A stretch of 64,000 bases of DNA from Cryptococcus deneoformans JEC21 (Eukaryota > Basidiomycota > Tremellomycetes > Tremellales > Cryptococcaceae): positions 402,501 through 466,500 of the forward strand of contig NC_006684.1 in NCBI RefSeq assembly GCF_000091045.1, given 5' to 3'. Positions within the stretch are counted from its first letter, which is position 1; each line of letters opens with the position of its first letter. Below the pieces are notes generated by a model. That model ran no database searches. It had not been told where the DNA came from and saw only the letters and a program-made list of their open reading frames with translations. The translations under genes and the position numbers were made by a program. Positions 47,094-61,200 of the stretch are shown here, piece by piece.

Positions 47094-47732
47094 ATGAAGA
47101 TCTTCAGCACTTTGAGAATCATCTCTACCTTCCTTGTCGTCCTCTCCGCCTCTGTATCCGCAAAAGTGTATCACGTCTCCGTGCCCGATAAGGCTTCGCC
47201 TGGAGAAATTATCACAGCAATTCTTTCATCATCCAGCTACATCCAAAACTGGGATGATTTTGGCGTAAGTTCTCTTGTCTGCCTTCTTGTCAACAGATCA
47301 GCTAGTGCTAAGTATTTTATTATTATTAATAAAACAGGTTATTTGGGGTCTAGTGCGCGAAGGACAAGAATGCGATGGATGTATAGGTCAAGAGATTGGG
47401 TATCAAAACCTCTAGTTCGTGTCATATTTTCTTACGCTGACTGGGGTTCTAAAGAGCTCATGAATATTTTTTTGTAGTAAAGATCCAAGTTACCCCACCC
47501 AGCCTGGCAATGTTTCGCTCCAGGTCACCATTCCGAACATTACCACGGGCTCATACACTTTTGTAGCCGCGGTTCCCCATCTTGTAGGAGTGCGTTGTAC
47601 CTCACGTAATGATCAAAAGAAAAACGGCCAAGATAATGATGCTAATGGTGATTACAGGCTTCTGGGGAGACAGGAATCAACTACTTCACGCAAGCTATTG
47701 AGCTCGTGTCCAGTGCTAAAATCAGGGTCTAG
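47094..47732 (+). CDS. Small secreted protein of the Nis1 type
   Basis: Four exons (47094-47264, 47338-47414, 47478-47589, 47658-47732) give 144 aa. A signal peptide (MKIFSTLRIISTFLVVLSAS, cut near VSA-KVYHV) is followed by VPDKASPGEIITAILSSSSY and IQNWDDFG. The C-terminal half has VSLQVTIPNITTGSYTFVAA and GASGETGINYF. The order 'VPD-x-PG ... YIQ ... IP-x-GxY-x-AAV ... GASGE' is that of Nis1-family fungal proteins, some of which suppress plant pattern-triggered signalling. A CDGC pair could form a disulphide. Role in this fungus is unknown. The third donor (GTTCGTG at 47415) is weak but is the only one that avoids a stop. Confidence 0.65.
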
Positions 47733-47906
47733 TTGGGTAGACCATGTGAAAGCGTGTAAGCGTCAGCCAGTTGATACGTCTGATAATGGAGTATTGTAAT
47801 AAGCCTCGCAACTAATCGTCAGATGTGCCCGATACATAATGCATGTAATAACCTAAAATTTGTAAAACCTATACAAAATGAACAACAAATAACCTAAAGA
47901 CAAGCC

Positions 47907-49198
47907 TTATGACAAAATCTGTAATGCTATCATCAGCACGTGTAACAAAAGCCACATGGAATCACTTACAGCAAGGAGAATAACGGCGCCCACTATAACA
48001 AGGATGAGCAACAAGCAGGCCATCCTTTTCCCAGCCTTTCGCTGATACTCATGGGCCGTTGTAAGTTCTTCAGCAGCAGAAGAACTATCGCGAGCAACAG
48101 AGATGACGTTACTTTCGATATTGTCTTGGTGTAGTGTCAGTATAGACGTTCGAAACCCCCACAATCCAATGAAAACCTACCGATAAGACCACCCTGTTCT
48201 ACGACCATTGTACCTAGATCGCGGAAGATGTCGTTCAACTCGTGGATACCTGATTCAATCTCTCGTATTTCAGCCTCTCGCTCTGCAATCAAGGTCTCTT
48301 GGAATTCCAACTCTTGCGCAGATACGCTGCAAGCGGGGGTCAGCTTGTTGCGATCATAACAAGGGTGTCTGATGGGGACAGAACTCACTGGTGAACTTGC
48401 TGCTGAGTTTGCACCTGCTCTAGTTCTACGGAACTTCTTGACTCATCATATCTACCTTGTTCGTCAGTCAAAGTCCTTTAATAAAGGGCACAAATTGGAT
48501 GTACGCTTCTTCGTTTTCTTCTACCAATCTGTCCACCTTTCTCTTTTGGTTCTCTACGTAGAGCCTCTGTTTCTCCGCGGATAATCTCTGCACTCGTTGA
48601 AAGGCGGTTATGGCGTTAGTGAACTCTTTGGAAAGCTTAGTTTGTATTGGTTTACGGGTGGCCTACGAATGATACGGTAGGTTAGTGAGTGCGGGAACAG
48701 TGCGTAAAAGTGCTCAAACACTCACGAGTTCTCCTCCAGCAGGGTAAGCCGCAAGCTTCTTAACATCCAGACTCGAGTTTTTGACCATATCCCGAGTCGC
48801 TTCCGTCAAATTATGTCTGGGGGCAGTAGAAGTGAGTCACAAGCCACTCCGTTATTGCAATATGCTTACAAGCTTGTTCGAAGGTTATCACCATCTGCGT
48901 TCCCGCCCAACTTGTCCACCAACCTCTGGATACCCTGTACATTGGATTGAATCTTGAAAACCTGGATAGAGACAGAGTCCTTGAGAGCTATGAATGTGGC
49001 GTCTTGGTCTGTATTTGATAGCGTGATTGAGTGAGCAAATGGGATCGAAGGATGGCATCAAGTAGGCGAACGGACAGGGCACGGGATGAAGGGAGATGTC
49101 AGTCTTGAGAGTATGCATGGATGAGCGACCGACGTACCAGGTGCACCACCTCTCAAGAGCGGCTCAGCCTGGCCCCTCTCCAAGTCGTTGAAGCTCAT
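47907..49198 (-). CDS. PEP12: Endosomal Qa-SNARE (syntaxin, Pep12/Vam3 type)
   Basis: Qa-SNAREs of this type drive fusion at endosomes and the vacuole. The protein starts MSFNDLERGQAEPLLRGGAP. It has an Habc-like domain (SIQVFKIQSNVQGIQRLVDK, DMVKNSSLDVKKLA) and a SNARE helix containing IFRDLGTMVVEQGGLIDNIE, whose Gln is the zero-layer residue. It ends in a tail anchor (MACLLLILVIVGAVILLA). A final 51-nt intron (47919-47969, CTGAT branch) puts ILS and the stop right after the anchor; without it the protein would gain a doubtful tail. Its start is 159 bp from that of DCTN6 on the other strand, so they share a promoter region. Confidence 0.82.
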
Positions 49199-49357
49199 GT
49201 CGATATGTCGTTGAAATCGGGTAGATGATGAAAAGGAGAAAGTGGACCGATGATGTGGCGGCGATAAAGGGGGAGCTCCGTCCTCAGCCGTTCGTTGAAG
49301 ACGGAGGTTTGTTATGGTCCTCGTTCACCTTGCCTTTTCTTCGGTGGCCGCTACGAG

Positions 49358-50166
49358 ATGGAATCCATTTCCCGCCCGTATGTGTCTGCCTTGTGGGCCA
49401 CGATATGCATATTCACCACTGACACACCTGGCAGAACCCTCACAGCGCACGCAACCTCCCTCATCTGCGCAGACACTGACCTCCGCGGACCCATCTCCGT
49501 CGGGCCCAACGTCATTATCCACCCTCGCGCTACCATCTACGCTGCTGCCGGGCCAATCATGTTAGGGGAAGGGTGTATCGTAGAGGAGGGGTGTATCATA
49601 GTGAACAGGTGCGTCTGTCGTTCGGGGAGCTCTAGCTGACATGTGATACAGGAAGAAGGACACAATGAAGATAGGAGAGAACAACCACTTTATGGTAGGC
49701 TGCCGTACGTTTTATCCTTTCGACCTAATATATTTGGATAATAACCTGATCGGAAGAGCAGGAATAGAGTCGCCATCCATAGGTAACAACAATATCTTCC
49801 AACCGAAGAGTACGGCGTCTGGAGGTGTCATCGTGACGGACAACTGTATTATCAGTCCGTCTTGCGTGGTTGGTTGCGGGAAGAAGGCTGATAATAACGA
49901 TTACAGGCGCAGGCACTATTCTCTTACCGTCTCCTACCGGTACCGATCAAGAACCAGAAACGCTTCCTCCTTACACTGTCATATATGGTGCAGATTCTTC
50001 AAGACGGACATGGGATGGGAGCGGGCACGTCGCTGAGATGGCGCTAAGGAGTAAGCAGGCAGAGTATCTGAGGGAGATAATGCCAAAGTATGTTTACAAT
50101 GATGTCTCGCCTGTGGATTGTATTATTAACGAGTATAGATTCAATCGTTTACGCCCTACAACATAG
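49358..50166 (+). CDS. DCTN6: Dynactin subunit 6 (p27)
   Basis: p27 sits in the pointed-end complex of dynactin, which links dynein to cargo. Five exons (20, 174, 53, 111, 260 nt) give 205 aa. The left-handed beta-helix shows the hexapeptide rhythm: DLRGPISVGPNVIIHPRATI, GPIMLGEGCIVEEGCIIVNR, SIGNNNIFQPKSTASGGVIV and DNCIISPSCVVGAGTILLP. The tail PYTVIYGADSSRRTWDGSG matches the family's 'VIYG..C.RR' ending. The fourth intron (49873-49906) is only 34 nt, yet it has a CTGAT branch and ACAG acceptor and is needed to restore the frame. Confidence 0.82.
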
Positions 50167-50356
50167 ACGGAGATGTAGCATATGCATTTTATGCGATACC
50201 GATACCCAGTATGGTGGTTGTGACAAGGCAAAGTGCTATTTACTGTACAGAGGGGGAAGGCCTTGAAGAAGCTATTTCAGGTGTGACGTCCCTAGATATA
50301 CTGGATAATTGTCGCCAAAATTGTGACGGGATCCCATCCGTTGCAGAGCTCTCAAT

Positions 50357-53054
50357 CTATAGCGTGGTTGTCAGTTTTGGATTGACAATGATCTGCGGGT
50401 CAAAATGACGCACCTCAGAATAAGCAATCGTCCTGCCATTCAACTCTGTAGCCTTCACACTTCTGATCACAACCCCTTCCTCAATTTGGGTTACCTCTTC
50501 AATGTACTCGTCCGCCTCCAAGTAATACACTACACCATCTATCTCTAATGAAATTGGAGGTTGCGGTGACGAAGATTCGGTGGAAGCTTGAGAAATGTTG
50601 AAGAACGAACTGATTGCTATGGGAATGTCGGTAAAGGGTAGAGGAGCACTGGCGATTAATTGGACGTCCGTTGGTCTGCAATTTCGGTTAGCTCCTAGTT
50701 GATAACCTGCATATTTCTTGCAGCTTACCTATCAGGAAGGAAAAGATCGACTTCGTTAAGAATACCCATTTCGCTCTTAAGCTTATCTTCCACCGTAGAA
50801 GGTTCACCCTCTTGATCGGTCACTTCTTGATTTGCAGCTTCAACTGGCTCAGACACCTCTTCGATCACTTCTTGCTTTGCAGCTTCAGCCGCCTCAGACA
50901 CCTCTTCGATCACTTCTTGCTCTACACTCTCCATTGCCTTCACTTCTGTCTCGAACTCCACGCCTTCACCTATTGCAGTCTTTTCTAGATGATCCACAAG
51001 TTTGGCAAATCGATCCTGCCACCGTATTTGAAGGGTGTAATCAAATTTGAGATAGCGGGATTCATTAGTGGAGGATGAAGGGTGTGAGCGGTAGCGTAAT
51101 CGATGAAGTTTGGTAGGAGGGTTGAAAGGCGGGTGTTGGACCATGACAGGTGTAAGACTAGTACAGAGTTCAGCATAGATTCGCTCCGGTTAAGCTGTAG
51201 TGATTACACACCTAGGAGAGAAGATGAATCTCCTGGACTGATCCTCTCGTACCCATCGCTCAAGGTTCTCCACCTGCCATTGCCCAGGTAACGGTGAATC
51301 CCACAAGGCATTCTTCCCATCTTGTGTCACTACAGGAAGAAGTAAATGACCAAATTTGGCAACCAGCTTTCCTCTGTTCTGTACGAGCTCTTCGATTACC
51401 ACCTTCAACCGCCCCTTTTCACCCCTCTCGCTGCTGGATAGAGGATAGGAAACCAATCGATCTTCCATCTTTTCAGCCATTTGCTCGGTTGCTCTAGAGC
51501 TAGGGCTTCCATCCCACTTCTTCACTTTTTCCAAACGGCAAAAGTGGCTGCCAATAGTGGTGGCAGAGAGATCCCATGGGAGAGGCTCGGTGTTTGAAGG
51601 GAAAAAGGGATAGAGGCCGTATGTGTCCTGTCGAGGATCAAGAACCTGACATATATTAGTAAAAAAAAACAAAAAACGGGTAGGGAGATATGGACGACTT
51701 ACTGAGGCTGGGTTATGTGAAAGAAAGTGAGCTACAGCCGGGCGGACGTTTTGCAAAGGTCGATGACGAGGCAAAACACTTGTCTATATCACAGTGATTA
51801 GCCTCTTGATGTGAGAGATTTAGGATACTGGTTTCCTTACTCTGAGAGCTGCCACTCCCAACATGCGTTTGGATGCCTCTGCTGCGTCTTCGCTTAGGGC
51901 GGTTGCTCGGTACTTCAAACTGTTATTAGTACAATTTCATGGCCCAATTTAGAGTTACATACCATGCCCTCTGCTGTGAGCTCCACATAGGCTCCAGCGG
52001 CGTTGGAGATTGTTTGGAGGAGCCCAACAGTGGCTTCCAGACCCAGTACGTCATCTCTAGAAAACTCAATTGTCACGATAGACTATTTACACCTATCAGC
52101 ACCTCACAGTTATAACCACAATGTGACAGGATGAAGCTTACCTTGCGCCTTTCGTCCAACACTTCTCGTAAAGTGTTACAACTCTCATTTCTACCCTTCG
52201 CAACCAAGACCATTCGGTTCTCATCGCCTGGTTGAGATGTCTGAAAGGGAGATTGGGGAGCTTCACTGGCGCGCATTACGGACAGTTGGAGGTTCTCGTA
52301 TTGAGCAAACCGTTGAATGAGAGCATTATCGCGCAGAAAAAGGAACAGCTCGGAAGATGAAAGTTCATACACTGTAAAAACAACGTTAGGAGTCATATTA
52401 AGCAGTCCTTGACATACCTTCAGTTTTGGGAGGCGGTTCCCTTGGTTCATCCCTCGGTTCAACCCAATCCCAAGTACTCATTATTCTCTTGATGACGGCT
52501 GCCTTACTGACACCTTTTCCCCCAACGTAGTTTAACCCCAGTTCGCGTGCAAATGATTTGAGTTGTTTCGTCAAGAATGCAGTATGGATAGAGTCGTAAA
52601 GTCGTTTGTATAACCGAGGGTAATCAGGGTGCCAAGGTTTGAGAGGCGGTTCAGTAGGTTGCTTAGACAAAAGATCATCCAGAGTTGGAGAAGGGTTGGG
52701 AGATGAAGTTACTGGTGTTTGTAGAAAATCAGACCAATATTTAGCGTCGGATGATGGAGGTAACTGTGGAGGTGTGTTTGAAGAGCCATCCTTCAGTGCA
52801 TCTGCTAACCGCTTGGCATTGGCGATGATTTGACGGCGAGCGAAGTTTGATTTATGACCCTTGTGCGCAATTGCATTTCCTACCTTTCCCGGTGACTGGG
52901 GTCCGTCGGACCGAAGGGATACGGACATATGCCGACGAGACGAGGCAGAACTGGATTCGGCATAAGGGAGATCGTTCTCGGGTTGAAGGGTCCCATGAGG
53001 AAAATTTCGAGTGAGGCGAAGGACAGAGCGCCTGGAATAACGTATTGCAAGCAT
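50357..53054 (-). CDS. SLS1: Sls1-like mitochondrial membrane protein, translation-related
   Basis: Sls1 is an inner-membrane protein that couples mitochondrial mRNA delivery to translation. The N-terminus MLAIRYSRRSVLRLTRNFP is an evident mitochondrial presequence. The family block follows: YKRLYDSIHTAFLTKQLKSF, ARELGLNYVGGKGVSKAAVI and KRIMSTWDW. Downstream exons carry IVTIEFSRDDVLGLEATVGL and AYVELTAEGM, a KH-like pattern seen in this family. Around 50780-50940 an acidic insert repeats EVIEEVSE. The last exon reads through to a TAG at 50357-50359. Several introns of usual size interrupt the gene, and I did not resolve every junction between 51.6 and 52.4 kb. Confidence 0.7.
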
Positions 53055-53968
53055 CTACGGCTGCAGTGCGTTTGTTTTGAGAGCGAGTTGCGGAGAGCGG
53101 TGAATAGATGGATTGCTACATTCAAGGATTGAACGAATGTGAGGTCAAATTTCGGGAATCACATGTTTAAAGTAATGATGTCATGGCTTTTCATTCATTA
53201 CTATGTTCCAAATAAAGAGAAACGAAAAAGAGCCACAACGAAGGGGGGCCAAAGACTCTGACGGACAACTGACGGAAGATGTAACCCTCGTTTACTGATT
53301 TAAAGAGACAAAGAGACGGCAATGTCACCAATCGTAGATGCGCTCGCCTTGTCGCCGGGCATTACAAACCCCAAAGCTATGCCGGTCTTCGCATCCACCT
53401 TTCCGGCATCTCCCAATGCTCCTCAAATACCTTCCAACAAACAACAAACCACCAGCACTACTGCAATAACATCCAACCCCTCAGTAACATCGCATACGAC
53501 ATTTTCGATGCCTGGAGTCCATTATTCATTACCTAATGGACGGTATTTTAAACCCCCATTTCCCTTCGGAATTACTACATGCACTGCGCGCCTCTTACAA
53601 GCAATCGATCTCGCATGCCATCAATCGAAGTTTTGGGCCCAAAAAGTACATAACTTCAGTAATTCACCGATGATCATCCTGGCATAGCGCGGCTACAAAT
53701 CGAGCAATCCTTATCAGTCTCCGCTCCCTAGTCATTTCCCGATTATCCCATGCCTTGGGTCCTCAATCAAATTTCATAAATCTCAAACGAATAACAACAA
53801 TCGAGTTGTAAGGTACGGAGATGATCTTGATGAATAAACAATTATCCCCTTTTTAGAGGAAGAAAATGACTACTACAATGATGTATCTAAATGTTTGTTG
53901 TTCACTAGCCAATACAGGTTATATAACTTATGGAATTATGCAAATACAACCGACTTTCTCACACGAAT
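53055..53968. other. Intergenic region between SLS1 and RecQ, with one doubtful ORF
   Basis: About 910 bp. It contains the SLS1 promoter, the RecQ 3' end and the uncertain 121-codon ORF at 53322-53687. An A-rich stretch occurs near 53210-53240. Nothing else recognised. Confidence 0.4.
53322..53687 (+). CDS. Doubtful small ORF
   Basis: A 121-codon plus-strand ORF (start MSPIVDALALSPGITNPKAM). Composition is Ser/Thr/Pro/Asn rich with a few aromatic residues (YFKPPFPFGI). No family recognised, no intron, no domain. It sits in the 900-bp gap between two minus-strand genes. It may be a real small gene or a chance ORF; I lean to chance. Confidence 0.2.
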   Translation: MSPIVDALALSPGITNPKAMPVFASTFPASPNAPQIPSNKQQTTSTTAITSNPSVTSHTTFSMPGVHYSLPNGRYFKPPFPFGITTCTARLLQAIDLACHQSKFWAQKVHNFSNSPMIILA

Positions 53969-57603
<3,635 letters not shown>

Positions 57604-58274
57604 TGCACGATGGATATGGCTTGTATGAAGGAACCCACAATTTCGTTTGACGTTGCCACCTGCTGGTAAACTGTAACGCGCGAAAAGGTGCAGTCGCGTC
57701 AACCAAACAAAAGTGGAGGTTATAGGCATGCGAGCGTTAGGCGTGGCAAAACCCTTTTCTCACATTTTCAATTAGGCACCCGACTTGATTTTATGTGTCA
57801 ACAACAAACAAAACACAGACGCGAACAGAGACGTCCACGCACCATACAGCATTTTCTGCTCCAGTCTTCCATTTCTTTTACTCCTTTCCATTTGCCACCC
57901 AGAAAGGTAACAAGAGAGTGGTAGTGCAAAGGTAAGCTACAAGGGGACGGCAAGCGTCTTTCAATTTTGTGAGTCCGTCTCGCACCGTTGTCGTGATATC
58001 AGGGAGGGAGCGGCCCTAGCTTTTGGGCCGGTTGATTGAAAGTGTTTAGTCGTTTGTTGCTGGCCATTGTGTCTTCATTTCACATTTAGCTTCCATAGAA
58101 CCAATCCCATTACAATTACTGACACTCAGGCTATAGGGTTCATTCATATTCGGGGTGACAACTTCTTCGTATGTAACTTCTGGAACCCAGCCTTGTTTAT
58201 GTCTAACAAAGCTGTAGACCCACCGACTTTTTTGATAATCAACGGGCGTCGACGCCCCATTCGCAGGACCCTCT
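57604..58274. promoter_or_regulatory. Divergent region between RecQ and NUM1
   Basis: About 670 bp between two outward-facing genes. An upstream in-frame ATG for RecQ lies at 57729. A plus-strand ORF at 58067-58372 overlaps the NUM1 start and has no supporting features. Otherwise promoter and leader sequence. Confidence 0.4.
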
Positions 58275-61200
58275 ATGGGATCCCCCTTACCAAGACAGCG
58301 TTCACGCGCAAACCTCAAACATGCACTCCCTGCGCCACCATCCACTCGCTCACTAGCATCGATGGCAGGTAACAGCCCGACATCGTCTCCTACGCCTCAA
58401 CGACGCTCTGAGATTACGGCCGACGCACTTCGGTCTCACCTTTCAAGCTTGTTAGAACAAAAGTCGTCACAACTTCAAATGCTGGGAACAATGGGCCAGG
58501 AGATTCTGAGACAACAGCAAGAGCTCGAAGAGCGCATCCGGGACTTTGAAGGTGAAGGAATAGAAGGGGATGCCATCGCGGAGGAGACCAAGGAAAAACT
58601 TAGAGAGCTTGACGAAGCAATGAAAGCTTGGGAAAATCAGAATGAAGATATGATGAGAGAGCTCGGAGGAAAGGTACGTCTTTGCCTATTATGTGATACA
58701 GCTGTTCAATCTAATTTCGTATAGATGCCTGAGAGCTTTCAAGGTCCGGCTGTTGCCACAGTACCGTCCTCAACCAAAGCTGCAGCTCAACCTAATAATC
58801 TCACGCGGCGACAGCGCAATACCCAGCATCGACAGCTTGACATGGAGTTTGCGACTGAGATTGGTCAGAACCTTCTGGTCGAAGTTCGGAGGCTTCAAGC
58901 ATTGTTGAGTGAAAGGGACCGCGCTCTGGAAAAGCTTTCCGAAGAAAAGGAGACTTGGGAACAAGAAAGTCAGACCCTATTGATTGCTGTAAGGGCTGCA
59001 GAAAGCAGCGTTGGTGCGTAGATTGAACGTATCAAATCTTCGGCCACTAACGCCCTTGTAGACCGTTACAAAGAAGAGAACTGGAACCTTGAAGTAAATC
59101 TACAAGAACTTCGTTCATCTGTTGCCGACATGCAAGATCAGCTCACCAAGGCCAATGCCGAGCAAGCACGCCTGCAAAAAACCCTCGTATCCTCTCGCGA
59201 GGCTGCTGAAGCTTACAAGACCGAAGCCGAGAAACATGCTCAGGCTATCGAAGAACTCAAAGCCAAGCATGAGACTGATATGGCCCAGGCTAGAAGGACG
59301 ACTGCTGGCTTGCAACGTGACAAAAGCGACTTGTTAGGGGAACTCAATCACGAAAGACAGCGGCGAGTCAGCGCACGAGGCAGAATGTCCCAGAGCTTGA
59401 GCGCTAGCCCTGGCATGCTCAGTCCTAACCACCTCGACAGCGACGAAGACGATGTCTTTGCAGCTGGTGGAAAAGGCAACTCCAGCCCTACCAAACGCGG
59501 TCCTGGCTTTGACGCCAACGATAATGCCCTTTCGCCTTCTCAGCTTTACGAATCCGACTTTGACTCACCGAACCCTACGCCCTCTAAACCATTCCCCCGA
59601 TCACCTCTTGGAGAGATGTTTGTCAGTGAGAACGATGAGCTCCGTGAGAAACTTCGGGTCGCTGAGCAAGAAATTGAAGCTCTCAAGAGCGAAAATGAGC
59701 GAGTCCGACTTGGCAGCTTTTCAAAGAAGGAAAGCGTTGTCGATGAGTTTGGCACTCGTGCTCCTGCAGGTGAATGGGAGGAAGATGAGCACACGATTGG
59801 TGCTTCAAGTCGAGGCCGAGGTTCTACCCGGGGCAGACGTGGTGGACGAGGAAAGAATTTTGCCGCCAGTATTGGCCGCAAATTTGGTTTCAACAGAGCA
59901 GTTTCTGGCCTCAGCACCCCCAACGCTGGCGACAGAAGCTTCAACTCAACGAGCTCTGGCACTCCCGATCTTTTGCGCCCTCGAGACATGTCCGCGAGCC
60001 CCGCTCCTTCCGTTATTGGTGGCGAAACGTTGGGCAACGTCTTGGGCAATCGCTCTGTTGAGAGGCTCGGATCTGCCTCACCTTTCAACACGCCTTCCAT
60101 CGACAGTCTCAAGGCTAACTTTGGTCAGCCTACAGCTCTTGCCGATGAAATCGGTGCGCCCATCGAGCCATCTACCGACTATGTCGACGCTGGTATCATG
60201 ACTGATAAATGGTCACCGGAGAAGCCAATCATGCCTGGTACACAGTCGCCTGCTGTTATCCCCTCACCTACCACGCCTACTGAACTCATTGCCAGCTGGG
60301 GTGCTGAAACACCTAAACGCGGTGTCAGGGATGAGTCGCAGTTTGCCAACCTTCCTCCTCTCCCTCCTCCTCCAGCAACCCCCACAGCTGCTGGTGATAC
60401 TACTCCCACCAAGAAGAATACTCCTCTTCCTATGCCCAGCAGGCTTCAGCAAGTCTTTGCGCCCATTTCTATCGATGATAGTATGTCTATCACTACCGAT
60501 ACTGATGCCGACGACTATGAATCGGCTGCTGAGACGATCGGCTCCCTCACTCCTAACCGAACCCAATCCGAGCTCCCTACCGACACCGAAGCCTACCAAA
60601 CTGGCCGAGAATGGCCCAACGAGAGCAGCGCAGAGGACAGTGACACGGAGGAAGTGCAAGAACAAGAGCACACTTTGCGTGGTCTGAAGGCCTCTTCTAC
60701 CATAGGTTTGGGCTTGGCCAGTGCCGCTGCTGGTGGATGGGCTGCTGCTAAGCAAGCACACAAAATGGCCAGTAGAGACAGAATCGCCGACGCTCCTGTC
60801 GAGAAGATCGTCGAGAAGATCGTCGAAGTCGAAAAACGCATTGAAGTCCCTGTCGACAGGATTGTCGAGGTTGAAAAACGCGTTGAAGTACCTGTGGACA
60901 GAATCGTCGAGGTTGAAAAAATTATCGAAAAGATTGTCGAAGTCCCGGTTGAGAGGATTATCGAGGTCGAAAAGATCGTCGAAATACCAGTTGAAAAGAT
61001 TGTGGAGGTTGAGAAGATCGTCGAAGTCGAAAAACGCATTGAAGTTCCTGTCGACAGGATTATCGAGGTTGAGAAACGCGTCGAAGTACCTGTGGACAGA
61101 ATCGTCGAGGTTGAAAAAATTATCGAAAAAATTGTTGAAGTCCCGGTTGAGAAGATTATCGAGGTCGAAAAGATCGTCGAAAAGATTGTCGAAGTCCCGG

